A stretch of 64,000 nucleotides of DNA from Terebella lapidaria (GCA_949152475.1 OX424566.1:30542423-30606422), one strand, 5' to 3'. Counted from the first letter of the stretch, positions 9,635 to 21,819 are shown. A program made the numbers and translations. The notes: generated by a model from the sequence alone, not told the origin.

Positions 9635-10349
9635 ATGTAAAGTTATTGACTACCGTCCGCTCTTCGGGATCCTCGAGGATAGTCCTCTCTCATCCGAGTC
9701 CTTGCGGACGCGCATCCGCTATTCCGGATCCTTGCGGCAGGGCCGCTCACCGGAGGTCGCGGCGGACACGGTAACTACTTCAGCATTAACGGTAACCAGG
9801 TAACAGCCCACCCGACACTCCCAGGCCTACGGACACCGTTCAGAAACTAGTTCATCCCTACGGTTGAATGTCTGGGGTGCTATGGCACCGAGCGACCACG
9901 TGACAAGGGCTACATTTGCGCGGGTCATTAGGAGACATAAACATGTGTGCTGTCACGTACATTGATTATTATCCCACTTGGAACGGTATGAAATATTTTG
10001 TTAAAAAGAACCCTAATTGAAAGTCTGATAATTGTGTTTTCTAGCTTGCGAACCTCCCGTCGTTTCGCTATAACCCTACATGTGTTTTATGGTTATACGG
10101 TTCCGAGTGCGATTATTAAGGGATCAAGAATTGGGTGGTTTGGGGTTGTCTGCTTCAGGTTATTACCAGATATAGACTCACACATATGGTGCGAAACAAA
10201 GCCACCAATTGAGTTATGTTTGACTTTATTTGTAAAACCATAATACATAGTTGAACTGACAACTTTTATTTTTAGATCACAAGCAACGAGATATTGCCAT
10301 ATATTAGGTTACCGGACCTTTGGTCCGCTAACCTATTGGCATGGCGTTG

Positions 10350-10353
10350 CGTC

Positions 10354-10384
<31 letters not shown>

Positions 10385-10411
10385 CGGTGTCGGCGTCGGC
10401 GTCGGCGTCGT
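10350..10411. repeat. GTCGGC hexamer repeat
   Basis: About ten copies of GGCGTC/GTCGGC with one or two changes lie close to the left end of element E1. Other copies of the element have a shorter GGACGACGGACGACC version at the same place, so the number of units varies between copies. Confidence 0.85.
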
Positions 10412-12116
10412 CCACATTTTTATCTTTTTTGTTTACGGACCAATCTTTCTGAAATTTTGCACAAAAATGCACAAAAATAATTCAAGAAGGAGGTATTTTT
10501 TAGTTTTTTTATTTTCGCAAATTTTTCAAAATGGCGGCCGTTTTTGTCGAAAATCGGCCAATTTTGGACTTTGGCGGTCATTTTCTCAAAATCTGTTCAG
10601 TAACTTTTTTTCTTTTTGATACATAACACTCCTCATATGTACTCCTATGATGTCTATCAATTTCGTCGCGCTTGAATCGCTCAAAGTGGGCCATTTTGGC
10701 CCAAACTCGGCCCAAATGGGAGTTTCCCATGTTAAATTCTCCTATGCTTTATAATGGGACACATTAAGCCTAATATCTCACATAATATTGAGATTAGAGA
10801 CTAGGAATCAATTATGGACATATAGGAAATGATATATGCTGAATATTCTCGTGACCTTGAATTTGACCTCTGACCTTGGTTTCAAGGTCATTGCAACCGT
10901 TCTCGTCGAAAATGGCTAATTTTGGACTTTGATGGTCGTTTTCTCAAAATCTGTTCAGTAACTTTTTTTCTTATTGATGCATAACACTCCTCATATGTAC
11001 TTCTGTGACATGTATAAATTTCGTTGCGCTTGAATCACTCGAAGTGGGCCATTTTGTGCCCAAACTCGGCCCAGATGTGACTTTCCCATGTTAAATTTTC
11101 CTATGCTTTAAAATGGGACACATTAAGCCTAATATCTCACTTAATATTGAGATTAGAGACTAGGAATCAATTGTGGACATATAGGAAATGATATATGCTG
11201 ATTATTCTCGTGACCTTGAATTTGACCTTTGACCTCATTTTCAAGGTCACAGGACAAAATTGCTAATATCTCGCTTATTATCGACTTTACAGCTTAGAAA
11301 TCAATTGTGGACATATAGGAAATGATATATGCTGAATATTCTCGTGACCTTGAATTTGACCTTTGACCTCATTTTCAAGGTCACAGGACAAAATGGCTAA
11401 TATCTCGCTTATTATCGACTTTACAGCTTAGGAATCCATTGTGAACATATAGGAAATGATATATGCTGAATATTCTCGTGACCTTGAATTTGACCTTTGG
11501 CCTCATTTTCAAGGTCACAGGACAAAATAGCTAATATCTCGCTTATTATCGACTTTACAGCTTAGGAATCAATTGTGAACATATAGGAAATGATATATGC
11601 TGAATATTCTCGTGACCTTGAATTTGACCTTTGACCTCATTTCCAAGGTCACAGGACAAAATTGCTAATATCTCGCTTGTTATCGACTTTACGGCTTAGG
11701 AATCAATTGTGAACATATAGGAAATGATATATGCTGAATATTCTCGTGACCTTGAATTTGACCTTTGACCTCATTTTCATGGTCACAGGACAAAATGGCC
11801 AATATCTTGCTTATTAGCAACTTAGCAGCTTAGGAATCAATTGTGAACATATAGGAAATGATATATGCTGAATATTCTAGTGACCTTGAATTTGACCCTT
11901 GACCTAAATTTCAAGGTTAGTCATTTTATTTTCAAGGTCAGAATACAAAATGGCTTATATCTCGCTTATTATCAAATTTACAGCTTAGGGGTCCATAGTG
12001 AACATATAGGAAATGATGTATGCTGAATATTTTGGTGATCTAGAATTTGACCTTTGATCTCATTTTCAAGGTCAGAGAACAAAATGGCTAATATGTCGCT
12101 TATTGCCATCTTTACA

Positions 12117-12624
12117 TCTGCCCCTGATGACGCTAGTGTGTCTTTGGATAAACTATTTGGTCGGGCTTTGTTTCTATTGCAAAATGTTGTATTTTACGTT
12201 TCTTATTGGCGTCATCAAAATTTGATTGTATTGGTGGTAATAGATTGATACTTACATTTATACCACTGAGTCGGTGTCACTGCTGGCGGACGTTAAATCT
12301 GTCCCCGAGGATACCATCAACTCAGTAGCCTTCGGGCTTGTGATTGGGTACTTTTGTACTTGTCATGTATCTATTCCATGGGGTTAGATTCGGATTTCTG
12401 AATTATTTTCATAGGTTGTTGGGCAGTTGTATACTAATTCCATCTGGTGTACAGTAGAAACAACTACATTTAACACATTGTCTGCCCCTGAAGACGCCAG
12501 TGTGTCTTTGGATAAACTATTTGATCGGGCTTTGTTTGTTTCTATTGCAAAATGTAGTATTTTACGTTTCTTATTGGCATCATCAAAATCTGATTGTATT
12601 GGTGGTAATAGATTGATACTTACA
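12117..12624 (+). mobile_element. Nested 508-bp insertion with direct terminal repeats
   Basis: It interrupts a 134-bp unit of element E1 and is flanked by TTTACA on both sides (12111-12116 and 12625-12630), a likely 6-bp target duplication. It starts and ends with direct repeats of about 145 bp (12117-12260 and 12481-12624, beginning TCTGCCCCTGA). About 220 bp lie between them. No protein domain is visible. A small LTR-like (TRIM-type) or Penelope-like remnant is possible; the class is not settled. Confidence 0.6.
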
Positions 12625-12930
12625 TTTACAGCATAGGAATCAATTGCGAATATAGAGGAATGATATATACTGAATATTTTCATGACCTTGAACTTGAACT
12701 TTGACCTCTTTTCAAAGTCACATCACAGAATGGCTAATGTCTCACTTATTATCGACTTTACAGCTGAGGAATTTATTGTGGACATACTAGAAGTGATATA
12801 TTTGTTGAAAATTTCATGGCCTTGAATTTATCAGTGACTTTATTTTCAAGGTCACTGGACAAAAGGCTAATATCTAAAATGTATATTGTCCGGTAACCTT
12901 TCTTAGCCCTTGGGCTAATTTTTTTTATTG

Positions 12931-14929
12931 CCGTGGCTGCTGAGGAAATTTTTGTGTAAGTTGACCAAAATATTAAGTTACGTCGAGCAAACACCTCGAA
13001 TCGATTTTTCGAGTTCTCTTAAGGAAATTCACAACAGGTGGACCCACTCAGAGGGGCTAATAATTTGAGATTCACTTGATGATTTTCAAACTTGTAAAAC
13101 AATCATCAATATGACTTTGTGCATTCGGAAACAAAAAATGCGGGATCAAATATTCTCTTTAGTGTGGAATTATGGGTACTTTTAGCTCCTAAATACACCT
13201 GGAAATGAGTCTTTTCATCAGACATTTTCACTGAAATCATTTATAATGCAAACTAATACAAAACAAAATCTGAAATGTTGTTTATTTTTTTCAACACCAG
13301 TGGGCAAGCCTTTCATGCAACATATATTGAACGTGACATATAGACGCCGTATTGGGGTCTGAAGCACATAATAACTTATATTAGGGCCGGTAAGTCACGT
13401 GCAGTCACGGTATGATTCTGGTGACCAACAAACATACACCTTTTGTGTTATCTGAGTAATTTGAGTACTTGTTTCTTTACTCGTTTTTTTTATTATTATT
13501 TACGAGTGTTTTGTGAGAAATGTTATGATCAAAACAGTGCGAAACTCTGGTATTAAAATCACTGATGATTATTGTCGATACATGTGTTGCATTTTACCAA
13601 TACGACAACAAACAGTACGTACGATATCAGTGGTGTATTGCATCATATAAACATATGCCCATGGTCGTGTGACGTCGGTGATATTAAATGTGAGAAATAA
13701 ACGGTACTGAATTTTACTTTCAACCAACAGTTTATTGATCACTCCTTCGTTTCAAGTTTCCTTTTTTTTTCGTTTTGTTTTAAATTTCAGTAAAAGAAAT
13801 TGGGTTCATATGAACTGCAATCTTATAATACATATGCATGCATGTTGAAACGTCCCAGAAAATAAACCTTCGTCCCAGATTCTAGAATTACTAACCTGGT
13901 TAGGGTTGTAACCTAATGCAAAATTCGATATTTTGCCGATACATTCGAATTGTTACTCAATATATATTTAAATTATTAAGACAATAAAACTATTCAGGAA
14001 TGAATTGATTGATTTGGTCAAACAGTTCGTTGCCATTAGTTCGTTCTATTCTTGACGTTTCCTCAGTTCGATGTCATCGATTCTGTACTTCGACACATCC
14101 ATATTCTGTGTCATGCATTTTGTGGCTGATTCCTTGCAGCTGTCTTGACGCGATCCTTTCATTTTACACAAAAGACATGCTGTATGTCGTAAAGAGGATA
14201 GTGTTGGGTTGCTTTTCCCGTATCACCGTCGAAAGGTGGGATCCTTGCAAAATCCGTGATATATATGGCGCCAAATATTCGATAGGATTCAAAACCGGAT
14301 CAATTACAACCGGAAGCGACTCTTAACGTTCCAGGGTTGTCGTAAACACCCAATCATTCAGTTTTACGCTTTCGTGCAGTTTACGTGCATACCTTTTTCT
14401 GTACAAAACACAAACGTTGACATCCTGAATGGCAGGCAGTCGTAAGCAAATAATATTGCCCATTTGATATCTTTTGTTTGAATGGCCAGCTTGCGATTTT
14501 TCTCTCAATATTTCATAATTTATGTAGATCGCTCGTTGTCCATTACCACGAGAGAGCTCGACAAACGGGAATAGCCAATTTCAAGGAATATATTTTTCTC
14601 TAAGCATAGTTGGCGAAATTACATGTAACTTTTATTGACCTCTGGTTTCAATGTGAATGAATATTGTATTTTGATGATATTTCAATTTCAAACAATCAGT
14701 TCATGATGATGATGATTTACAAAGTTTGAAATTAACCAAGGAAGTTTTAACCTCATTTTGTAAGGTTCCGTGCATAATTCAAAACTTCATCATTTTAAAG
14801 AACTAGTACTTAGCATGCCGATGAAAGTGCTTTTCATTTAGTCTATTAACGTAGTACACTACAAACAGGAAGGTAATGGATTGTCAAAATTTAAAAGTTA
14901 TATCTTGAATATTATTTCTTCAAAATAAC
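12931..14929. other. AT-rich intergenic DNA, nothing recognised
   Basis: There are only short open frames without recognisable motifs, among them a 105-codon plus-strand frame at 14009-14326 with no coding signature. No repeat family or RNA gene was identified. Confidence 0.6.
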
Positions 14930-16599
14930 ATATTTTATAACGCAGCTGCGTCTAATGGTATTGCATGTGTCCGAGAAACATCAAAGCAGTAGAAAGTAGA
15001 GATTGACCAACTTGACATGTGAACTACTATGGACAGAATTTATTCGTTCGCCGGAAGTCTGGTTTTAGACAGGAAACCCCTAGCGATCTTGGAGCAAATT
15101 TAGCGCTCACAGAAAAGTGTTTTTTGTTGTAAAGTACCATTTCGCAATATGGTGTCACGATTTGTTTCTCAATCAGTTTTATTCGAGTATAATCAATCCA
15201 AAAACGACAACTAGATGACATTTATCGACGTCTTGTGGATGAGATTCAAACAACGATACTGGATCTGCGAGATTGGAGTTATCACATGACACCATGACAA
15301 CGGCTGCCCGGTACCGTAATTTCACGTAAACAGAATACTCTTTGAAAAAAACTTCGGCCTAGATTTTTTTTCAGTGTTTTGAATATTTGCGCAGACGAAC
15401 GCTATAGATCTAGTGTATGGCGACAAATACCGTAATAAATAAGCTATACCGTACTTGTGCGTATATAATTCTAGAACTTACACTTTGAATACACTTTGGC
15501 CCTTTCTGTTCCAAATGCAAATTAAGGTGTAATGCTGGATAGTGAGTGGTTCCAATTGTGTAATTTTGCTCTATGCATGTTCAATTACTGCTTGCACAGA
15601 AAAACAAAACTTATTTTCTTCGAAATATTAACTGGTATAATTACAGATTTCTGCTTGCTTAATGAATTCACTAGTTGAATATTCATACCATTCCATACAT
15701 TATGTATTATTTTTCCTCAACATGTCTGGGTATTTTCCACAGAGTATCAAGCATCAACATTTGTTAGCAAATTTAGTTCAATACACCAGAAATTTTTGGA
15801 TATCCACAAAGTACTGGAGCCTGAAAGATATAATCCACTCTATGTTGCGATTCTTTGTTCTTTTAACTTCTTTATCTACAATTCAAATATCATGCAAGTA
15901 TATTGAAGTTTCAATAAAATAATAAATGTGAATGGAAAAATGATAAATACATGTAACTTGAAAAATGTGAAATGTGATACTATATCGACAATACTAGTAT
16001 AATATTGTGTTCATGTTGTCATGAGCAGACTTGTCAGGCCTATAGCAAACACAATAGGAAACCAATAACCTCAACATCGACCAAATTTACTGACGTGTTT
16101 GTGTCTAGAAAACGAAATGTATTTACTGAGAGCGATCGTATCTATGTCGTAATCAGATTTCAGTGATAAGACCATTGCAAAGAGTTGAAAAGTTGGGAGT
16201 TTTGTTGCAAAATTCAATGTTAAATATAGGACTGAATGAATAAATCAGGACAAGTGATGTCAATAAGAATGAATGAGTGGTGTTTTAGGTCACTTTTGTG
16301 CACATTATAAGCTAAATCGGGCCGAGAAAACAAGTAGGGAAATCATGTCTGAAAGAAGTATTGAATTTATTCTTGTGTTTCCATTATTTTCGAATCAAAA
16401 GTTTTTATCCTTTATTGCATTTTCATACAGCCATTAGGCCTACCACCTTGTTCATGCAAAAAACATGGAATAATACAAGTCAATTTATATAACATTACAT
16501 AATGTGTATCATGTTTTTATTATTTCCCAATCAGTAAATTCCATTAGTATTGAAGGTGCCGTGTCAAAACTGATAGTCATATCATGAGGAATTTGGGAT

Positions 16600-16790
16600 T
16601 GCAATTTGGGCCTGACTGAACCTCCCAGTGACCCCAGAACTGTGTCCAATCAGCCGAGCCGTGAGTCGTGTTGTCCAATCAGCGTGACAAACTGGAGCGA
16701 ATCGTCCTGGTCGAGTTATCCCACCTAGGCTGAGCTGTCCATGCGAGTTGTCCCTGAGCCGAGTTGTCCAAGCCCCAGTCTGAAATACAC
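16600..16790. repeat. Degenerate GAGTTGTCC repeat
   Basis: The words GAGTCGTGTTGTCC, CGAGTTATCC, TGAGCTGTCC, CGAGTTGTCC and CGAGTTGTCC recur about every 20-30 bp. It is a small degenerate tandem repeat with no coding signal. Confidence 0.45.
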
Positions 16791-17269
16791 TTGACAAAAT
16801 ACAATTATTCTGGAATAGGAAAGAAAATAAAAACGCATTACTTCAAGAGTAATTCCATCCACACCGAGTTGTACAGTGAACATACTGAACAAAATATAAA
16901 CTTCCCATGTCAAACAGGCTAACTTTTTCGTATTGTTACTGTACATGAAACCATGTTCAATACTGATAAATAAAGAAAACTTTGGTCAGTGTTTCACTCA
17001 ATTTTACAACACTTTCAAATCGTGAAATACTAATTATAGTCATCGAGGAGGCTTTGTTTCCACAATATTTTACATATTGGTCATCAGGTGAATTTCCTGG
17101 GCAAATTTGATCTCGGTTATCCTTCTATAGTTATTGGTAGCAGTTGGTTATGAAAGAATGTTTTAAGGAATGTTTCGTCATGACACACCCCGGTTTTTTG
17201 TCTTTTGTGATATTGATATATCCTTATCATTGATTATCACAATTGACAGAAATTGCTCACAAAATCCGG

Positions 17270-17800
17270 GTAACATATTGTCGTATCAAATCTCATTGCC
17301 AGTAGTCATGGGCAACTGGTATTCTGTGGAAGTTTCCTTTACTTAGTCATTATATTCAGAAATAACGAAATGGTTATGATAAAAAGTTTTTTTCCAGAAA
17401 ATCAACTTCATTATTACACAGCTGTGATTATTGTTTTCCACTCATGAAATTCGGTCACCTCTTGTCGTCCATTGAATCTCACAACAGTAGTCTTGGGTAA
17501 TTTCTACTCCCCAGGTAGTTTCTCATATAGTAAGTTTTTAGACTCAGAAATAACAAGAAAAAAAATCATCATGACACAACTGTTATTTTTTAAACTGCAT
17601 TTACAATTTTGTGTTTACTAATAATAATAACTGATTATTTTGGTGGACTAATTTAGCCCTACCTATCAAACCTCATGTCAGAAGTCATTACAGCTGTAGT
17701 AATTTTATTTATATTTAACTTTCTATAGCATACAATATTAGTAATACCGGTGATGAAGATTTAGATTCAATAATAACAATTGGTTATGATGGTTATGTTT
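17270..17800. repeat. Degenerate ~190-bp tandem repeat, three copies
   Basis: Three blocks near 17283, 17470 and 17665 share the pattern ATCAAACCTCAT..CAGTAGTCAT...GGTAATTT, then TCAGAAATAACAA and a GGTTATGAT-like end. Similarity is modest, so the copies are old. Confidence 0.4.
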
Positions 17801-18145
17801 TTTTATAACAACTGGTTATGTTTTTTTATAGTTTTATTTTTTAGATTGAATAATAGGGCCTAGGGTCACGTAGGGCCTAATATTTTTTGTTACATATAGA
17901 TATAGGACCATGAAATCCATATCGGACAATAATTGCTCGTGAGATTCACAGTTTTCTTCAACCGACTGCCAGTGTTACTCGATATGAATTTGAGCACTAC
18001 TCTAGGCCTAGGGCTATCGGTATCACAATATATACATAGTGTTAAATATCAATTATCATATATATATCGGTCTATACTAGCATGGTACGATAAGCTTTCC
18101 ACTCGCTGCGTCTCTATGCTCTGCATAATAACATATTAGAGTAAA

Positions 18146-18356
18146 TGATCAGCATTCTAATACTGAAAAGAAAATAGGGGGTCACCGTGCTTGTTTCTTC
18201 GACATATTCGATCGAAAATCACAAACATTTACTGAAATGACTTAATTTATGGTATTTTTACAGATTGTTTTGCCCATATTCACATCTTGCATCATGTTTT
18301 CCAAGAGAACGGATACGGTGACCCCTATTTTCTTTTCAGTTTTAGGATGCTGATCA
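18146..18356. mobile_element. Hairpin MITE, ~210 bp
   Basis: TGATCAGCAT starts the left end. About 45 bp of it, including ACTGAAAAGAAAATAGGGG and TCACCGT, return as reverse complement at the right end with only a few differences. The interior is non-coding. It lies inside the large inverted structure. Confidence 0.7.
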
Positions 18357-18499
18357 GTTACTCAGTTAAATATGTCATTTTGAAGCTCTAGATTTTGTTA
18401 ATACAGTCATTTATTTTGAAAAACTCTTTGACCCCCTCCCCTCACTGTTTGGAGCGGACTACCTTAAGAATAGTTTTCAATGAATTCGAACGAATTTCA

Positions 18500-18660
18500 C
18501 AAATACAATCAATGGGTTTCGAGATATTTAATCAAATAGGCACTCCTTCCGCAAATTGCCGAAGATTTGGATCCTGATTTTAGTGTGGGTCATGTGATTG
18601 GTGACGTCAGTTGAGACAAAACTGAAAGTACATGTAGCCAGAGAGTGTAGAACAGATAGG
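18500..18660 (+). repeat. Dispersed repeat shared with 31455-31640
   Basis: The words AATCAAATAGGCACTCCTTCC and TTGCCGAAGATTT are found again in reverse orientation near 31550-31600. The neighbouring word GTGGGTCATG matches too. It is a two-copy dispersed repeat of unknown class. Confidence 0.55.
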
Positions 18661-19397
18661 TTTCACTCCACTGGCACCATTTTGTATTTTGAACTGGTGG
18701 CACTCCTGGCGGACGGATGCGCCTTATGAATGAAAGTGTTTACTATTAGTAAATCTCTTATCTCTGACATGAAATTCGATACGCCATATATGTAGGCTAA
18801 GCCGTATTTCATGAGCAGTTTCTGTCAACTGTGGTAATCAACGATACGAATATATATTAGTAACACAAAATGATAAATGATGATAAAGATAACAACTGGG
18901 GTGTGTTGATTGTGACGAAAGTTTCCTAAAAACAACTTACTTTCATAAGCAATTGCCATATTTATATCCACCCACTAACCATAGAGGAATAACCGAATTG
19001 CCCACGACATTCATCTGATGATTCAACACAACAGATCAAGTCAATAGATCTTTTCGAGCCAATAACATGCTTATGTGATGACAGTGATGCAGATTACATC
19101 GAACAGTGATTTAAGAAAAAAACTCACTCGATGACCCCGGTATTCAATTAGTATTTGGAGATGTGAAAGTGTGGGTCACACTGAACATACCACTGTGTGA
19201 CATTGAATCTGTAAAGTAGTGGTTTTAGCGTATTATCATTTCAATATATCACATAATTGATATCATGTATACAATGGAAAATTTTTATTGTCATGATTAT
19301 TTGTGACTATTACATTGCATGTATCAAACAGGATAATTCAATTTTTCATTTTTCATTCCCGAGTAGCAAATTCCCAAATAGCTTTGTTTTGTTTATC

Positions 19398-19680
19398 GAG
19401 TGTCAGTTGATCAATGGCAGAGCGCTCGCCTCACAAACGAGTGGTCGCGGGGTCGATTCCAGGTCCTGCTCCCTGGCGAATTTAGCACCTGATATGTTGT
19501 CATTTGGCCCTGAGAAGACAATAAACTTGGTGCTGGAAGAGGATTACAGTGGCGGCCCCGGGATTGTCAGCGGTGGTGATGGGGAAGCTGATAGATGTAC
19601 TCAGATATGCATCAGGCCGCTATAGAAATTCTGACGATGCAGTACACGCACCACACAGAACACGACCCTACTGGCAATAA
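19398..19680 (+). mobile_element. tRNA-derived SINE
   Basis: An A-box-like TGGCAGAGCGCTCG at 19415-19428 is followed by a B-box GGGTCGATTCC at 19450-19460, in tRNA-like order. A cloverleaf cannot be completed. A non-tRNA body continues to about 19680, with an AATAAA-like TGGCAATAAATG near the end. This fits a Pol III-transcribed SINE copied by LINE machinery rather than a tRNA gene. Confidence 0.65.
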
Positions 19681-19738
19681 ATGCGTACACTTTCGTGGGT
19701 TACTATATAGTAGATATATTCTGTGGTTGATTGAAGGT

Positions 19739-20306
19739 ATACTCAAGTTCAACACAAAACCTCATATGATTTTCGGCCATAACTTCGTTTAGGATGGTCG
19801 GATCAAATTGAAATTTTATATATTTCCATTTGGCACAAAACCATATTTTTTCACCAAATTTCAGACTTCTATCTCGAAAACTAAAAAAGTTGGCAATCTA
19901 CCCCAATGTTAAATGTTGGACATAAATCGGACCACAGAAAATCGAGCAATTATGGGGATTTCATGCTCTTCATTCCGCTAAGAAACGTTATATGAGGAAA
20001 ATTTTGGAGTTTGAAGAATCGTACAGGTGTTTTTTGATAAAATATCATTCTTACAAAGTACTGTGCAATGCTAACCTCGTACAACATGCCAAATTATGTT
20101 CAGACTTGCAAATTTCCTGTTTGATGTGAAATTTAACATTGGGGTAGATTGCCAACTTTTTCTGTTTTCAAGATAGAAGTCTGAAATTTGGTGAAAAAAT
20201 ATGGTTTTATGCCAAATGGAAACAAACAAAATTTCAAATTGATCCAACAATCCAAAACGAAGTTATGGCCAAAAATCATATGAGGTTTTGTGTTGAACTT
20301 GACTTT
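19739..20306. mobile_element. Foldback element, ~570 bp
   Basis: The left arm at about 19739-19917 is repeated as reverse complement at about 20130-20306. The arms share AAGTTCAACACAAAACCTCA, CACCAAATTTCAGACTTCTA and AAGTTGGCAATCTACCCC. The loop is about 210 bp. Related, less perfect palindromes occur at 52795-53115 and a single-arm fragment near 55012. Confidence 0.75.
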
Positions 20307-21316
20307 AGGAGATACACGATATAATTATGTCAGTATAATTTGGACAGAACATTGTTGGTATCGGTTTTACTTCCTATTGTGACAATAAAATTGAGTGAAA
20401 TACTGACCAAAGTCTTTTTTTTATTTAATCAGCATGGAGCACGAATTCATGTACAATAAGCCTATTCGACAGGGAGTTTATTTTGTTCAGCATGTTTTCT
20501 GTACAACTAGGCATGAATTATTGAATAGAATAACTCATAAAGTAGTGTGTTTTTAATGTTCTCCCCTATACTAGAATAACTGTGTGTATTCAAACACACC
20601 AGGCATTCAAACACCTTTTGCGTTTGAAATAGAAAGGACCAAAGGGTTTTCGGAAATTCTAGAATTATATATGCAAAAATACGTTGCGACTTGACATCTG
20701 TTGCCATACACTCGTGTAGAGTAGTAGGCATATATATGCACGTTCGCGTGGTACTACACAGAAATCTAACTTTTTTCTAGAGTATCCCGTTTACGTGGAA
20801 TTACGGTACCGGGCAGCCGTTGTCATGGTGTCACGTTGTGATGTCTCGCAAATCCGATCTCGTTGTTGAATCTCATCCACGACACGAAACGGATTGATAA
20901 ATGTCATCTAGTTGTCATTTCCATGTTATATACTCGATATAACCGCTTGAGGAACACTCGTGATACCATATCGCAAAATGGTGCTTCGCAAAAAAAAATT
21001 TCAGTGCGCGGCCAAACTCCTCCCAGGTCACCAGGTGGCTGCTACTTTCTGCTGCTTTGATGTTTCTCGATCGGACACATGCAATACCATTAGACGCAGG
21101 TCGGTGCGCCTCGCTGCGTTACTAATTTGGGATGCGTATGATAATGACAAGGACGGGTGGAAATAGATTGGCATGTCCATATTTTGTTTTATATAGGAAT
21201 GGTCCGATCAAGTTGAAATTTTATGGAATGAATCGATTTCCCCGTGGCGCCGATTTTGGTCCAAATCATATGAAAACGGTTTTCTTGACTCGATTTATTA
21301 TATTATATTATTGATT

Positions 21317-21317
21317 A

Positions 21318-21360
<43 letters not shown>
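21317..21360. repeat. (TTA)n microsatellite
   Basis: An uninterrupted ATT/TTA trinucleotide run of about 14 units. A second run of the same motif lies at 21786-21828. Confidence 0.95.
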
Positions 21361-21362
<2 letters not shown>

Positions 21363-21649
21363 CCTATGCGCGTTGTCCTATTGTACAGTATAGACAATCG
21401 ATCGTGCGATTAATTCCTGTATTGGAACATACAGGTCATGTGTTAATTGCACGGCGTATCCGTGGCAACGCGCTAAGGAACCGGCGGTTTTTTTTGACGT
21501 TTATATTCATGCGCTGGTAACCTGACTTTTTTGTAGGTCAAAGAATTGATAAAAACACTTCATGTTTTCGTGTAAATAATCACAAATTAACGTCAGAAAA
21601 TGTACTAGTTTGCTTTCCAATGGATGTACATGTCATTGTGCGGTATATT

Positions 21650-21788
21650 ATAATAAGTTAATCAACTGAATTCAGTGTTTGAGGCACTCGGTCGTGTCTG
21701 GGCCGCGGACGCACTCGCAAGCTCGTGCGAGCTACGGCCCAGACCCGACCTCGTGCCTCAAACACTGAATTCAGTCGATTACCTATAA

Positions 21789-21792
<4 letters not shown>
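21650..21792. repeat. Long hairpin, arms ~55 bp
   Basis: The words CTGAATTCAGTGTTTGAGGC and GTCTGGGCCG on the left return as reverse complement (CGGCCCAGAC, GCCTCAAACACTGAATTCAG) on the right around a 25-bp GC-rich loop. It lies between ATT runs. It is probably a small foldback or MITE. Confidence 0.75.

Positions 21793-21819
<27 letters not shown>

Larger units (their letters stand above)
3114..9940 (-). mobile_element. Ty3/Gypsy LTR retrotransposon, coding part largely preserved
   Basis: On the minus strand, in order, are gag, aspartic protease, reverse transcriptase, RNase H and integrase, which is the Ty3/Gypsy order. Gag and pol lie in different frames, as is common in this family. The coding region looks nearly whole, with about one break in pol. 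The left (5') LTR edge is suggested by a primer-binding-site-like sequence near 9617-9634, but the outer end of that LTR is uncertain (placed loosely at about 9940). No second LTR was recognised, so no age can be given from LTR divergence. The long readable frames suggest a fairly young copy. No chromodomain is apparent. Confidence 0.85.
10306..12930 (+). mobile_element. GGTTACCGGAC-ended dispersed element with 134-bp tandem units (copy E1)
   Basis: It begins AGGTTACCGGACCTTTGGTCCG and ends with GTCCGGTAACC followed by a TTAGCCCTTGGGCTAA tail, so GGTTACCGGAC is inverted at the two ends. After a (GTCGGC)n-like leader at 10350-10411 it carries a block with GGCCCAAACTCGGCCCA words. Then come tandem units with TGCTGAATATTCTCGTGACC spaced exactly 134 bp apart at 11197, 11331, 11465, 11599, 11733 and 11867. 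Units contain TGACCTTGA and usually TGACCTTTGACCT. It is non-coding and presumably non-autonomous. It is interrupted by an insertion at 12117-12624. Related copies lie at 28555-31446 and fragments near 22405, 50386 and 51138. Confidence 0.75.
14930..21127. mobile_element. Large inverted structure, ~6.2 kb, arms of 700 bp or more
   Basis: The left arm, from about 14930, carries CGCAGCTGCGTCTAATGG, a GGCTGCCCGGTACCGTAATT word near 15302 and TATATAATTCTAGAA near 15462. It ends with TTTGGTCAGTGTTTCACTCA near 16981-17000. The right arm carries reverse complements of the same words in the reverse order at about 20372-21127. The right arm is about 750 bp and the left about 2.1 kb, so the left arm probably has an extra 1.3 kb near 15560-16860. 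This fits a DNA transposon with long terminal inverted repeats, with other repeats nested in its centre. No transposase was recognised. Confidence 0.6.

Noticed and set aside
14009-14326. A 105-codon gene
   Set aside because: Isolated frame without motif or gene structure.
19415-19460. A tRNA gene
   Set aside because: A-box and B-box words are present but no acceptor stem or anticodon arm can be formed, and a long unrelated body follows; a tRNA-derived SINE fits better.
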